The notes under the pieces are model-generated. The model saw only the letters and a program-made list of their open reading frames with translations, was not told the origin of the DNA and made no database searches. A program made the position numbers and the translations under genes. Below, piece after piece: positions 17,952 to 26,604 of a DNA stretch of 46,370 nucleotides. Numbering within the stretch: position 1 is the first letter of the stretch; each line of letters opens with the position of its first letter. The DNA is from Bacteroidota bacterium. GTDB lineage: Bacteria; Bacteroidota; Ignavibacteria; Ignavibacteriales; Ignavibacteriaceae. The DNA lies in NCBI GenBank assembly GCA_022708025.1, contig JAKIZM010000024.1, positions 1-46,370 on the forward strand, written 5' to 3'.

Positions 17952-18352
17952 TAAATACTCCTGATAAAAATTATAGCTTATTTTTCAGTTTCGGATTATC
18001 TGAATATTCACACGATTGCAGAGCGTTTACAAAATTATCTCTATCTTCAAAAATCTTTATGAAATGAAATAGTTTTATAATTTTATTAATAATAAAATAA
18101 AAAGACAAATGAAACTTAGCTATCTGTAACATATCTATCAAAAATTATAAGGAATAATCCAAATAATAAAAGGATAAAACAGAATATCAAAAATTTATAA
18201 ACCGCAAGATTGATGAATAAAAACAGGGGTTTTCAAAACAAAAATCAAATTCGGGTTGTTAAATTCTTTCAAATTATTTTATTATGAAAAATATTTCCCC
18301 TTGCCTTTATTTTATGATATGGTTAAATAGCTAACGAATTTTTGGAGAACTA
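17952..18352. other. Divergent intergenic region, nothing specific seen
   Basis: 401 AT-rich bases between the leftward acetyltransferase and rightward PorQ genes. It must contain both promoters. I see no gene, no strong palindrome and no clear TAnnTTTG element. The only distinct element is the PorQ ribosome site TTTGGAGAAC just before the ATG. Confidence 0.4.
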
Positions 18353-19285
18353 ATGAAGAAGGTCATTTTTTTATCTCTTTTTGCATTTATTTTTGGCAGC
18401 ATCTCTTACAGCCAAAACACCTTTGAATTTTTAAGACTCGACGGAAGTGCACGAGCAGCTGCTCTTGGCGGAAGTTTTGTTTCAAATAACGATGATGCTG
18501 ATGTAATTTTTTACAATCCAGCAGGTATTAACCTGCTTGAAGGTAATCCGGCTTCATTTTCTTTTGTTAAACATGTAATGGATATTAATCTTGCAAGCCT
18601 TTCTTACTCTACTGAATATGATGGTATCGGTCGGTTTGGTGCAGCAATTAAATATATTAACAATGGTGTTTTTGACGGCCGCGATGAATCCGGAGCAGCT
18701 ACTAAAGAGTTTGGGGTTAACGAAATGGCTTTGCTTGTTGGATATGCAAACGAACTTGATAATAATTTTTATTATGGCGCGAATGCTAAGTTTATTTATT
18801 CCGGTATCGAGAGCAGATCTTCAACTGCAATAGCTGTTGATCTTGGTTTGCATTATTCAATTCCGGATAAGAATTGGTATTTTGGTTTTGCAGTATTAAA
18901 CCTTGGCGGACAGCTTTCCAGATATTATTCCACTAAAGAAGAGCTTCCTCTTGATATTGTTATCGGTGTTTCAAAAAGTCTTGAAAACTTACCTGTCAGA
19001 TTATCACTGGATTTTCATAAACTAAATCAGGATAGAGATGATTTTGCCCAGAGATTCAGGGCATTTACAGTTGGTGCGGAGTTTACTCTCAGTAAAGTAA
19101 TAAAGCTGAGATTAGGATATGATAACGAAAGAAGAAAAGAATTTAAAATCGGAACAACTGCAGGAATAGCAGGATTTAATGCGGGCTTGGGAGTCAGGAT
19201 TTCCGATTATCAGTTTGATTATGCTTATTCTTCACTTGGTGCTGTAGGCGGTTTACATAGAATCGGTATTTCAACTTCACTTTAA
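18353..19285 (+). CDS. porQ: PorV/PorQ-family outer-membrane protein, probable T9SS component PorQ
   Basis: 310 residues with a cleavable signal peptide (1 to about 21, SYSQ). The mature start FEFLRLDGSARAAALGGSFV and the following YNPAGIN closely fit PorQ, whose N-terminus reads '.yeFL.lp.sAR.aALGG' and then '..NPA.l'. The rest alternates aromatic and polar residues in many beta-strands typical of the FadL-like barrels of PorV and PorQ. PorQ works with PorZ at the cell surface and is associated with T9SS function. The many T9SS-tagged proteins in this window agree with a working system. A good GGAG ribosome site precedes the ATG. PorV-like paralogs are the main alternative. Confidence 0.7.
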   Translation: MKKVIFLSLFAFIFGSISYSQNTFEFLRLDGSARAAALGGSFVSNNDDADVIFYNPAGINLLEGNPASFSFVKHVMDINLASLSYSTEYDGIGRFGAAIKYINNGVFDGRDESGAATKEFGVNEMALLVGYANELDNNFYYGANAKFIYSGIESRSSTAIAVDLGLHYSIPDKNWYFGFAVLNLGGQLSRYYSTKEELPLDIVIGVSKSLENLPVRLSLDFHKLNQDRDDFAQRFRAFTVGAEFTLSKVIKLRLGYDNERRKEFKIGTTAGIAGFNAGLGVRISDYQFDYAYSSLGAVGGLHRIGISTSL

Positions 19286-19719
19286 TTTTATTGTGAACGA
19301 AGTAAACAATCTGAAGTATTGATTTACTTCGTTCCAAAAATCATCATTATTGATTCACATTCTTTAAAACTAAACACATCTTCAGTTTACATAAATGTCA
19401 GGCTGAGCTGCTTGCCCCGCTGTGCGGTGGTCGAAGCCGAAAAGTTTCTAATTACAAAGTGATATAATAATCCACTTAACTTAACAAGAACTTATCCTTC
19501 GACTACGCTCAGGATAACAATAAAAATATGATTCTTTTTTAACTTCAATAATCTTCCAAACAAGTCACGCTTCGACAAACTCACATTTCGACAAGCTCAA
19601 TCTTGTCAGCCTTTGGCTGAGTGACATTGAGTTTGTATTTAGTGATTTCCCTTTGTCACCCTGAGCGTGCCTGTCCCGTCTGCGGGATCGAAGGGTGACA
19701 ATAATAGTTAACTCTCCAA
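19286..19719. repeat. Intergenic cluster of palindromic repeats
   Basis: 434 bases packed with inverted repeats between two convergent genes. First is a hairpin at 19295-19310/19318-19334 (arms around GAACGAAGTAAA). Then come at least four units of one family sharing a 'GTCA.CCTGAGC ... TCGAAGG' theme in either orientation: 19397-19447, 19492-19517 (TTATCCT/AGGATAA), 19564-19625 and 19653-19701. The last is the cleanest, with outer arms TTGTCACCCT (19653-19662) and AGGGTGACAA (19692-19701). No open frame of note. These look like REP/MITE-type elements frequent in Bacteroidetes-group genomes. Confidence 0.75.
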
Positions 19720-20856
19720 TTACTGTTTTAAATTCTTCAAACTATTTTCTGCAAAGGAATGAGACCTTCCATAATCCCTGATCTTTAAAATCTTTTCATA
19801 AAGTCTTATTGCCTCAGATTTTCTTCCCATTGTTTCTTCAATCTGTGCAAGATAAACATATGCGTTCACCTGAAAACCTGATTCCTCACCAATCTCATCA
19901 ATCTTTTGTGATTCCTGAATACATCTCTGAAAATAAACTTTAGCTGAATCCAGATATCCGTTATTTCTTAAATTGGTGCCGATATAATAAGCAGCTTCGC
20001 GAACCGTGCCCGGAGTATTGTAACCTAAATAATTCTCATCAGCTTTTTTTAATATGCTGCTAAATATTGAATCAACTAATTGATAATCACCTCTTCTTAC
20101 AGCAATTCTTCCACGCCATTTTTCAAAGGAAGGATTATCAGGAAAATCATCGGTAAGCATTTTAGCATAATCATCTGCAAGCAGCAGATTATTTTCATAA
20201 CGATAATAAAGAGTTAATAAAAAATACCGCGCTTCATACTTTGCAAACTTTCCATTGAAGGCCGTGTTTTTAAGCTGCTGAATTCCTTTTTCTTTATCAC
20301 CGCTTGGGAAAAATATCATCAGGGGTTTTATCATCGGATATTCATTTGGAATTACATCTGCATAATAATTATAAATTCCAAATCCCAGTTGCACATCCAT
20401 ATTATCTGGATCTAGTAACGATGCTTCTTCAACAATTGGCAGTGCTTCTCTTCCATCATCAGCGGCTTTTAACCAGCTCTCTCGTAATGCTCTTAATCTT
20501 CCACGAAATCCAATTGCACCGCCTTTGAAGAAAAGCGCATCAACGTCTTCAGGTTTCTTTTTTAAGATCTGATCACATTGATAAATAACATCTTCAAGTT
20601 TCTGAAAAAACACTTCATCATAAGATTCATTATCCTGATCGAGCATAATTTTCCACCAATCAATCATTGCAAGAAAAAATCTGCCTGCCGGATGCTGCGG
20701 ATAATCAGCCATTACGGAACGAAATGTTTTCTCAGCTTCGCTAAATTTTATATTATAGATCTGTTTGATACCTTCGTTAACTCTGGAATCAAAATCCTGG
20801 TTTTGAGCTGAGACTGAAAAACTTAAAAGAATTATTATTAAAAATATCTTTTTCAT
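19720..20856 (-). CDS. Exported TPR-repeat protein
   Basis: 378 residues. A signal peptide (1 to about 17, SVSAQ) is followed by tetratricopeptide-type helix pairs: 'GIKQIYNIKFSEAEKTF...YPQHPAGRF' near the start, 'LLDPDNMDVQLGFGIYNYY' in the middle, and 'VYLAQIEETMGRKSEAIRLY' near the end. TPR arrays mediate protein-protein contacts; here this would be in the periplasm. No catalytic motif is seen. It stands alone between two repeat-rich spacers and converges with porQ. A link to T9SS is possible from location, but not shown. Confidence 0.72.
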   Translation of the reverse strand: MKKIFLIIILLSFSVSAQNQDFDSRVNEGIKQIYNIKFSEAEKTFRSVMADYPQHPAGRFFLAMIDWWKIMLDQDNESYDEVFFQKLEDVIYQCDQILKKKPEDVDALFFKGGAIGFRGRLRALRESWLKAADDGREALPIVEEASLLDPDNMDVQLGFGIYNYYADVIPNEYPMIKPLMIFFPSGDKEKGIQQLKNTAFNGKFAKYEARYFLLTLYYRYENNLLLADDYAKMLTDDFPDNPSFEKWRGRIAVRRGDYQLVDSIFSSILKKADENYLGYNTPGTVREAAYYIGTNLRNNGYLDSAKVYFQRCIQESQKIDEIGEESGFQVNAYVYLAQIEETMGRKSEAIRLYEKILKIRDYGRSHSFAENSLKNLKQ

Positions 20857-20917
20857 ATTGCGTTAAAAATTACAGCACAATTTTTTAATGATTGATGATA
20901 TAAACAAGTGCAAAATG

Positions 20918-20945
20918 AAAAGGCGGGCTTTAATGTCCGTCTTTT
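20918..20945 (-). terminator. Hairpin, possible terminator on the minus strand
   Basis: Arms AAAAGGCGGGC (20918-20928) and GTCCGTCTTTT (20935-20945) pair with G-U wobbles around a six-base loop. On the minus strand the stem is followed by CATTTTGC, a weak U-run. It could end transcripts coming from the BNR gene that stops at 21155, although 210 bases lie between. Confidence 0.45.
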
Positions 20946-21015
20946 GAATTAAGAAGACCCTTCTCTTTTGAAAAATTCCGGGCTTTAGTTAGTGTCTTTT
21001 GTAAAAGTCTATTTT

Positions 21016-21110
21016 GTCAGTCTGAGTTTATCGAAGACGGTATTTTTACAGTTAACTCACATTTCGCCCTACGCAGAGCAGAACAGGCAGCTTAGTGTAG
21101 CAGTAGTCAT
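21016..21110. repeat. Degenerate copy of the GTCA...TCGAAG repeat
   Basis: GTCAGTCTGAG (21016-21026) followed by TCGAAGAC (21031-21038) resembles the palindromic units at 19397-19701, and the next 70 bases (CACATTTCGCCC ... GCAGAGCAG) look like further degraded pieces. No gene is seen in this spacer. Confidence 0.45.
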
Positions 21111-21154
21111 TTTTTCAGCAACAACTTGTTATACTGGTTCTGCGATGAGTCTTT

Positions 21155-22774
21155 TTACTTCATCAGCAACATTTTTTTTACCGATAAAAAATATCCTGCT
21201 ATTATTTTATAAAAATATGTCCCTGATGATAATCCTGTAGCATCAAACTCTACTTCATAATTTCCCGTAGGTTTTTCCTCATTAACAAGTGTTGCAATTT
21301 CTATTCCGAGTATATCATATACTTTTAATGAAACAAACCCACCCCTCGCCCCTCCCAAGAGGGGATTATCCGTTTGCTGAATTGTGAATTTTATTTTTGT
21401 AGTTGGATTAAACGGATTAGGATAATTTTGTGAAAGAAAAAATTCAGAGGGAATGTTAACATCAACTTCTATTATTTTCGAATATTCATAACTTCCATCA
21501 TAATCTATCTGCTTTAACCTGTATTGATATTTACCAGACAACACTTCCTTATCGACAAAAGAATATACTTGTGGTTCTGTTGTTGTTCCATTTCCTTCAA
21601 CGAATCCAATCATCTCCCAATCCTGACTCGTAATCTCGCCTCTCTCAATCTCAAACCCCTGATTATTTATCTCTGTTGCTGTTATCCAGCTAAGTAAAAC
21701 ATTGTTATTATTTACCTCTGCAGTAAACGATGCAAGTTCTACAGGTACTGTTCTTCCTGCTGCTCTATATACACCATTTTGATGTGCACCTGCCCAAATA
21801 TATCCAGTTGAATCAATAGCAATGCCTAAAGCAGCAGGTCCTGTTAAGCCATAATCTATCCATGAAACACCATTATTTGTAGAGAGGAAAATTGCCCCAG
21901 CAAATGAAACATAGATATCATCATTTTTGTCGAGACAGAAATCCCAAGAAACTACTCCTGAAAAAGTATTTGTATTGAACCAAGTATCTCCATTATCAGT
22001 AGTTTTATAAATCCCATATTCCGCAAGCCAAGGGTCATAACAACCTGCCAGAATAGAACCGTCTCTTAGATAAACCATTGATAGCTCAACACTAAGCGGT
22101 GTATGTCTTACCCAATGCTTACCTCGATCTGTTGAGCGGTATATACCAAACCAAGAGGCACATAGGTTACCAAAAAACATATAGCCATTTTTATTTATCC
22201 CTATATTTCTTGCACAAGGGTTCAAGTAATTTGTGCTTTGCCAGCTCACACCATTGTCTGTTGACATGTAAACACCGTGCTCGTTACTTACATATATAAT
22301 TCCGCCTGGTTCATTCGGGATTATTGTTACATCTTCGAAATTATTATTGAGATTTCTATTTAGTGTATCAGCAAAACCTACCCAATTTTCTCCACCATCA
22401 GTGGATTTATATAAACCATAACCTGGGAAATTAGCAGAACCACATAAATAAATATTCCCTTCATAATCAATAAAAAGCTTGTAAATATCTCCTATTTGTA
22501 ATCCATTATTTTTAAATTCCCAGGACACTCCATTATCAGTTGATTTAAAAATACCCGTCCAGGAAGCTACAAAAACATTACCGCTGTCATCTACTGCAAT
22601 ATCGTACATTTCTTCACCAGCTAAGCCCATAAATTCCCACTGCGGGGTTTGTGAATTTGATGTCATAGTAAATAAGAGTATAACATAGAATAATAAATTC
22701 AATTTTACACAAATTGAATCACGAAACTTATATAATGCAGTTATTAAAATTGGGAAGTAATTAGTTTTTTGCAT
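21155..22774 (-). CDS. Secreted BNR/Asp-box propeller protein with T9SS sorting domain
   Basis: 539 residues. Asp-box type repeats ('IFKSTDNGVSWEF', 'LYKSTDGGENWVGF', 'VYMSTDNGVSWQS', 'IYRSTDRGKHWVRH', 'IYKTTDNGDTWFN', 'IFLSTNNGVSWIDY') would form a beta-propeller over residues 45-345. A fibronectin-like linker (VPVELASFTA) and a T9SS sorting domain (NYPNPFNPTT) follow. The sorting domain is interrupted by an in-frame insert DNPLLGGARGGF (469-480), encoded by a GC-rich dispersed repeat. The predicted start gives a long N-terminus before the hydrophobic signal (residues 25-42, ending TSNSQ). A later start, for example the TTG just before NLLFYVILLF, would give a more usual signal peptide. Function unknown beyond a surface-exposed propeller. 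Confidence 0.8.
   Translation of the reverse strand: MQKTNYFPILITALYKFRDSICVKLNLLFYVILLFTMTSNSQTPQWEFMGLAGEEMYDIAVDDSGNVFVASWTGIFKSTDNGVSWEFKNNGLQIGDIYKLFIDYEGNIYLCGSANFPGYGLYKSTDGGENWVGFADTLNRNLNNNFEDVTIIPNEPGGIIYVSNEHGVYMSTDNGVSWQSTNYLNPCARNIGINKNGYMFFGNLCASWFGIYRSTDRGKHWVRHTPLSVELSMVYLRDGSILAGCYDPWLAEYGIYKTTDNGDTWFNTNTFSGVVSWDFCLDKNDDIYVSFAGAIFLSTNNGVSWIDYGLTGPAALGIAIDSTGYIWAGAHQNGVYRAAGRTVPVELASFTAEVNNNNVLLSWITATEINNQGFEIERGEITSQDWEMIGFVEGNGTTTEPQVYSFVDKEVLSGKYQYRLKQIDYDGSYEYSKIIEVDVNIPSEFFLSQNYPNPFNPTTKIKFTIQQTDNPLLGGARGGFVSLKVYDILGIEIATLVNEEKPTGNYEVEFDATGLSSGTYFYKIIAGYFLSVKKMLLMK
21337..21368. repeat. GC-rich repeat inserted in frame in a T9SS sorting domain
   Basis: A short run of CCCACCCCTCGCCCC followed by TCCCAAGAGGGG stands out against the AT-rich gene. 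It folds as CCCCTC/GAGGGG-type arms. It encodes the residues PLLGGARGG and lengthens the sorting domain by about ten codons relative to the other T9SS cargo proteins in the window, without breaking the frame. Confidence 0.7.
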
Positions 22775-22981
22775 AACATTTTCTTTTGGTTTACTTTAGC
22801 AATTTTTATATTATAAAAAATAGCACAAAAAAAATAATATGCAAGTAGAAATAAATTGTTACAGGAAAAAAGTTTTTGTTAAAAGTGCAAAAATCTTCTA
22901 TGTAAAAAATTTTCACCAAGTTTTATTTTTTTTCTGAAGTTAAAAATCATTTCTCTTTCTGAAAACTCAAGAAGATTTTAT

Positions 22982-23046
22982 AAACCGTTAAAACGGTTTA
23001 ATGAGGTTTTGTTGTTTCTTCGGTTTCCCATAGTTGAAACTGTGGG
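22982..23046. repeat. Paired palindromes, REP-like element
   Basis: Two hairpins about 30 bases apart. AAACCGTT (22982-22989) pairs with AACGGTTT (22992-22999). CCCATAGTT (23027-23035) pairs with AACTGTGGG (23038-23046), with one G-T wobble. The spacer TGAGGTTTTGTTG and the following GGGTTAACTATATTCAT give the look of an extragenic palindromic element of the kind mobilised by RAYT transposases in related genomes. Confidence 0.5.
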
Positions 23047-23133
23047 TTAACTATATTCATACTTCATTAAATAGAAAGTCGATGAAATGTTCTTTTGCTT
23101 TTATTTTAATTCAGAATTGAGATTTAAATACAA

Positions 23134-23162
23134 TAAAAAAGGCGATTCTTTCAAATCGCCTT
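23134..23162 (-). terminator. Intrinsic terminator of the glycyl-tRNA synthetase gene
   Basis: On the minus strand, AAGGCGATT and AATCGCCTT (plus-strand positions 23139-23147 and 23154-23162) form a perfect 9-base stem with a six-base loop, followed by TTTT (23138-23135) and ATTG. It lies about 30 bases after the gene's stop codon. Confidence 0.9.
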
Positions 23163-23192
23163 CATTGAAAATTGAACATTAAGCATTTAACA

Positions 23193-24686
23193 TTATTGAA
23201 GAAGTTTATCGCTTAAATATCTCGACAACTGATCAATTGCAATTCTCTCCTGCTGCATTGTGTCTCTGTCACGAACTGTAACTGTTTTATCTTCAAGTGT
23301 TTGAGTATCAACAGTAATGCAATATGGTGTGCCGGCTTCATCCTGTCTTCTGTATCTTCTTCCAACAGCACCTTTATCATCATAGAAAACCTTAAAGTTG
23401 CGGCGTAGATCTTTTTCAATTTCCCTCGCAATTTCTGGCATTCCATCTTTATTAACCAATGGAAAGATAGCAGCTTTAATCGGCGCAAGTTTCGGATGAA
23501 ATCTTAAAACTGATCTCATCTCTCCGTTAACTTCTTCTTCATAATAAGCATCAATTAAGAAAGCCATAAATCCCCTGCTGGCGCCGGCAGAAGTTTCGAT
23601 GATGTAAGGAATAAATTTTTCTTTTGTCTGTTCATCAAAATATTTTAACGATTTGCCAGAAAACTTTTCGTGCTGAGATAAATCAAAATTAGTTCTGTTA
23701 TGTATTCCTTCAATCTCACCCCAGCCAAAAGGAAATTCATATTCGATGTCTGTTGCATCTTTTGCATAATGTGCAAGTTTATTTACCGGATGATCGTGAT
23801 AGCGGAGTTTGCTCGGTGTCATTCCCAATGATTTATACCATTCTAATCTCGCTGACTTCCAATACTCATACCATTTTTTGTCTTCGCTTGGATTGATAAA
23901 ATATTGCATTTCCATCTGCTCAAATTCTCTAGTGCGGAAAAGGAAATTTTTTGTATTAATTTCATTCCTGAACGCTTTACCGATTTGTGCTATACCAAAA
24001 GGCAGTTTTTGTCGTGCTGAGCTTTGTACATTTAAAAAGTTAATAAAAATTCCCTGTGCAGTTTCGGGTCGTAAATAAACAACACTGCCGCTGTCTTCAA
24101 CCGGTCCAATAAATGTTTTAAACATCAGATTGAATTTGCGAGCATCAGTAAAAGTATTTGCATTGCCGCAAGTAGGACAATTTATTTTTGATAAAAGAGC
24201 TTTACCTGTTTGTTCATCTTCCAACAAAACATTAAACGGATCTTCATCGCCTGGATTCTTTATTACATTTTCAATCTTGCTTAAAACTTCCTGATTATCT
24301 TTAAAATCATTTTTTAATTCTGCTAAAGCTTTTTCCTTTTTCTTGTCGTTGATTGAATCACCAAGAACATCAAGGCGGAAACGGGATTTACATTGCTTGC
24401 AGTCTATCATAGGATCTGTAAAATTTTCAACGTGTCCCGAGGCTTCCCATACTTTCGGATGCATAAGAATTGCTGCATCAAGTCCTTCAACATCTTCACG
24501 GTAAGTCATAAACTTCCACCATTCTTCTTTGATATTTTTCAGAAGTTCAACTCCAAGCGGACCGTAATCCCAGCAGCCATTCAAGCCGCCATATATTTCA
24601 CTCGATTGGAAAACAAATCCTCTTCTCTTGGCAAGAGAAACAATATTAGCAACTGCCTCCGCAGGCTTTATTTTTTTATCACTCAC
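23193..24686 (-). CDS. glyS: Glycyl-tRNA synthetase (dimeric, eukaryote/archaea-like type)
   Basis: 497 residues, a class II aminoacyl-tRNA synthetase that charges tRNA-Gly with glycine. It is the single-chain alpha2 type: KRRGFVFQSSEIYGGLNGCW near the start, the motif-2 region 'FRNEI..KNFLFRTREFEQMEMQ' and the motif-3 region 'SAGASRGFMAFLIDAY'. Two Cys pairs (CKQCKSRF and CPTCGNAN) suggest a zinc site in the insertion domain. The C-terminal anticodon-binding domain follows ('LAPIKAAIFPLVNKDG'). The start is GTG at 24684-24686 with AAGGTG upstream. Single gene with its own terminator. Confidence 0.95.
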   Translation of the reverse strand: MSDKKIKPAEAVANIVSLAKRRGFVFQSSEIYGGLNGCWDYGPLGVELLKNIKEEWWKFMTYREDVEGLDAAILMHPKVWEASGHVENFTDPMIDCKQCKSRFRLDVLGDSINDKKKEKALAELKNDFKDNQEVLSKIENVIKNPGDEDPFNVLLEDEQTGKALLSKINCPTCGNANTFTDARKFNLMFKTFIGPVEDSGSVVYLRPETAQGIFINFLNVQSSARQKLPFGIAQIGKAFRNEINTKNFLFRTREFEQMEMQYFINPSEDKKWYEYWKSARLEWYKSLGMTPSKLRYHDHPVNKLAHYAKDATDIEYEFPFGWGEIEGIHNRTNFDLSQHEKFSGKSLKYFDEQTKEKFIPYIIETSAGASRGFMAFLIDAYYEEEVNGEMRSVLRFHPKLAPIKAAIFPLVNKDGMPEIAREIEKDLRRNFKVFYDDKGAVGRRYRRQDEAGTPYCITVDTQTLEDKTVTVRDRDTMQQERIAIDQLSRYLSDKLLQ

Positions 24687-24840
24687 AAAGCACCTTATTT
24701 ATTATTCAATTTTTGTGTGTGAATATAGTAAAACAACGGGAAATTTTGATAAAATATTCTTTGTGAATTACTAACCATTACTTAGCTTTGGAGTGATAAA
24801 TCAACATATTTTAAAGTCACATTAAAAACACTGATGAATT

Positions 24841-25449
24841 ATGTTTAAAAAATTATTACCCAAAGAAGAAAAATATTTTGAAAACTTCAGAACAATGATC
24901 TTTCACATTGATGATATGGCAAGATATGCTGTTAAGATATTTGAATTTGAAGATGTTCAGACTCATATTTTAAAAATGAAGCCGCTTGAAGAATTATGTG
25001 ACGAAATTACTTACAAAATCACAAATCGGTTAAATAAAACTTTTATCACACCGTTTGACAGGGAAGATATATTTGCATTAACAAAGAGACTTGATGATAT
25101 AAGCGATATGCTGCTTGGCGCAACTGTAAGAGTTGAAACTTTTCATATAAGTAAAAAAATTGATTATGCTGATAAACTGGCTGCAATAATTCACAGCCAG
25201 GTAAAAGAACTTGATGCTGCTATTCAGGATTTAAAAGTTAAAAGAGTTAATGAAATGAAAACTGTAAAGTCTCTTGAAAGAGAAGCAGACCGTATTTATC
25301 AGCAGGCAATTAAAGAATTATTTGAAAAAGAAAAAGATGCAATAGAACTTATTAAGAAAAAGGAAATCATTGATCTTCTCGAACAAACTTGTGATAAATG
25401 CCAATCAACAGCAAATGTAATCACATCAATTTTTATTAAGAACGCATAA
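24841..25449 (+). CDS. DUF47 family (PhoU-like) phosphate transport accessory protein
   Basis: 202 residues, all helical, with PhoU-like repeats: 'YFENFRTMIFHID' at the start, 'LEELCDEITYKITNRLNKTF' (residues 50-69), 'TPFDREDIFALTKRLDDISD', then 'EREADRIYQQAIKELFE' and a final 'DLLEQTCDKCQSTANVI'. These match the DUF47 family, which is regularly encoded just before Pit-type phosphate transporters and is thought to regulate them in the cytoplasm. The pit gene follows after 10 bases, so the two form an operon. No clear Shine-Dalgarno before the ATG. Confidence 0.9.
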   Translation: MFKKLLPKEEKYFENFRTMIFHIDDMARYAVKIFEFEDVQTHILKMKPLEELCDEITYKITNRLNKTFITPFDREDIFALTKRLDDISDMLLGATVRVETFHISKKIDYADKLAAIIHSQVKELDAAIQDLKVKRVNEMKTVKSLEREADRIYQQAIKELFEKEKDAIELIKKKEIIDLLEQTCDKCQSTANVITSIFIKNA

Positions 25450-25459
25450 AGAAATTTTC

Positions 25460-26455
25460 ATGGAAATTGTAATTCTGATTATCGTTCTTGCACTTGTGTT
25501 TGATTTTTATAATGGTATGAATGATGCTGCAAACTCAATTGCAACAATTGTATCTACAAGAGTGTTGACACCTTTGCAGGCAGTTATCTGGGCTGCTTCT
25601 TTTAATTTTATAGCCGCATTTATTTTTGGGGTTCATGTTGCAACTACAATCGGAACTGGTATAGTTGACGTAAATATTGTTGATAATTTTGTTATACTAT
25701 CTGGTTTAGTCGGTGCAATTTTATTAACAGCAACTGCAACACATTTAGGTTTACCCATTAGTGTCTCTCATGCAATAATTGGCGGCTATGGCGGAGCTGC
25801 ACTTATTAAAGCGGGCATCGGCGGACTGATTATCAGCGGATATTCAAAAGTATTGATATTTATTTTTCTTGCACCGATAATTGGAATGATAATGGCACTG
25901 GTATTTTCCATCATCACAATGTGGCTTGTAAAAGATATGAATCCGCGCAAGGTAGATAAGCATTTTAGAAATTTACAATTAGTATCTGCGGCAATTTATA
26001 GTTTAAGCCACGGTTCCAACGATGCTCAAAAAACAATTGGTATAATTACTGTTGCATTATTTACAAACGGAGTCCTCGGTTCCACATTTTACATTCCTGT
26101 TTGGGTGGTAATTTTAAGTTATGGTTTTATTGCACTCGGCACCCTGATTGGCGGATGGAAAGTTATAAAAACCTTAGGTATGAGAGTTACAAAACTTACT
26201 CCTTTCGGTGGTTTCAGTGCTGAAACATCTGCAGGGCTAACAATTATCTGGGCAACATTGCTGGGTGTACCAGTTAGTACTACACATACTATCACAGGTT
26301 CTATTATCGGTGTTGGTGCAATAAAAGGATTTTCTGCAGTACGTTGGGGAGTTGCAAGAAACATTTTATGGGCCTGGGTTCTGACAATTCCACTTTCGGC
26401 AATCTTTGCCATGGGAACTTATGAACTTGTAACTCTGTTTGTAAGTTTATTTTAA
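25460..26455 (+). CDS. pit: PiT family inorganic phosphate transporter
   Basis: 331 residues with about ten membrane helices. The two copies of the family signature are present: 'FYNGMNDAANSIAT' (17-30) and 'SLSHGSNDAQKTIGI' near residue 186, along with 'PISVSHAIIGGYGGAA' and 'VPVSTTHTITGSIIGVGA'. PiT transporters import phosphate as a metal-phosphate complex or by cation symport through the inner membrane. Length is typical for the short bacterial form. The upstream DUF47 partner is 10 bases away. No pho-box was identified. Confidence 0.93.
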   Translation: MEIVILIIVLALVFDFYNGMNDAANSIATIVSTRVLTPLQAVIWAASFNFIAAFIFGVHVATTIGTGIVDVNIVDNFVILSGLVGAILLTATATHLGLPISVSHAIIGGYGGAALIKAGIGGLIISGYSKVLIFIFLAPIIGMIMALVFSIITMWLVKDMNPRKVDKHFRNLQLVSAAIYSLSHGSNDAQKTIGIITVALFTNGVLGSTFYIPVWVVILSYGFIALGTLIGGWKVIKTLGMRVTKLTPFGGFSAETSAGLTIIWATLLGVPVSTTHTITGSIIGVGAIKGFSAVRWGVARNILWAWVLTIPLSAIFAMGTYELVTLFVSLF

Positions 26456-26604
26456 TAGCAGATAATAAACACTAATACATCTTTTAAGCCTGCTGAAAAT
26501 ACTATCGGCGGTATAATTATTCTGTCAGCAATCATCTCAGATTTATTATCTCAATTCTTTTAATTCAATGCGTTTTGATATTTCGCAGTTTAATCCAACT
26601 CAAT

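Larger units (their letters stand above)
22775..23192. other. Intergenic region with REP-like palindromes and a terminator
   Basis: 418 bases between the BNR gene and the glycyl-tRNA synthetase gene. The left 190 bases are AT-rich and featureless apart from being upstream of the BNR gene. Then come two adjacent palindromes (22982-23046) and the terminator of the synthetase gene (23134-23162), both listed separately. Confidence 0.5.

Noticed and set aside
23213..23488. 91-codon open frame in another frame of the glycyl-tRNA synthetase gene
   Set aside because: Same strand, different frame, fully inside a strong gene; the product has no protein-like features.
24393..24722. 109-codon open frame antisense to the start of the glycyl-tRNA synthetase gene
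   Set aside because: Overlaps a firm gene and its promoter; composition is that of an antisense frame.
26119..26412. 97-codon open frame antisense to the phosphate transporter
   Set aside because: It lies wholly within a well-supported gene, has no ribosome site and reads as a shadow of the helices.
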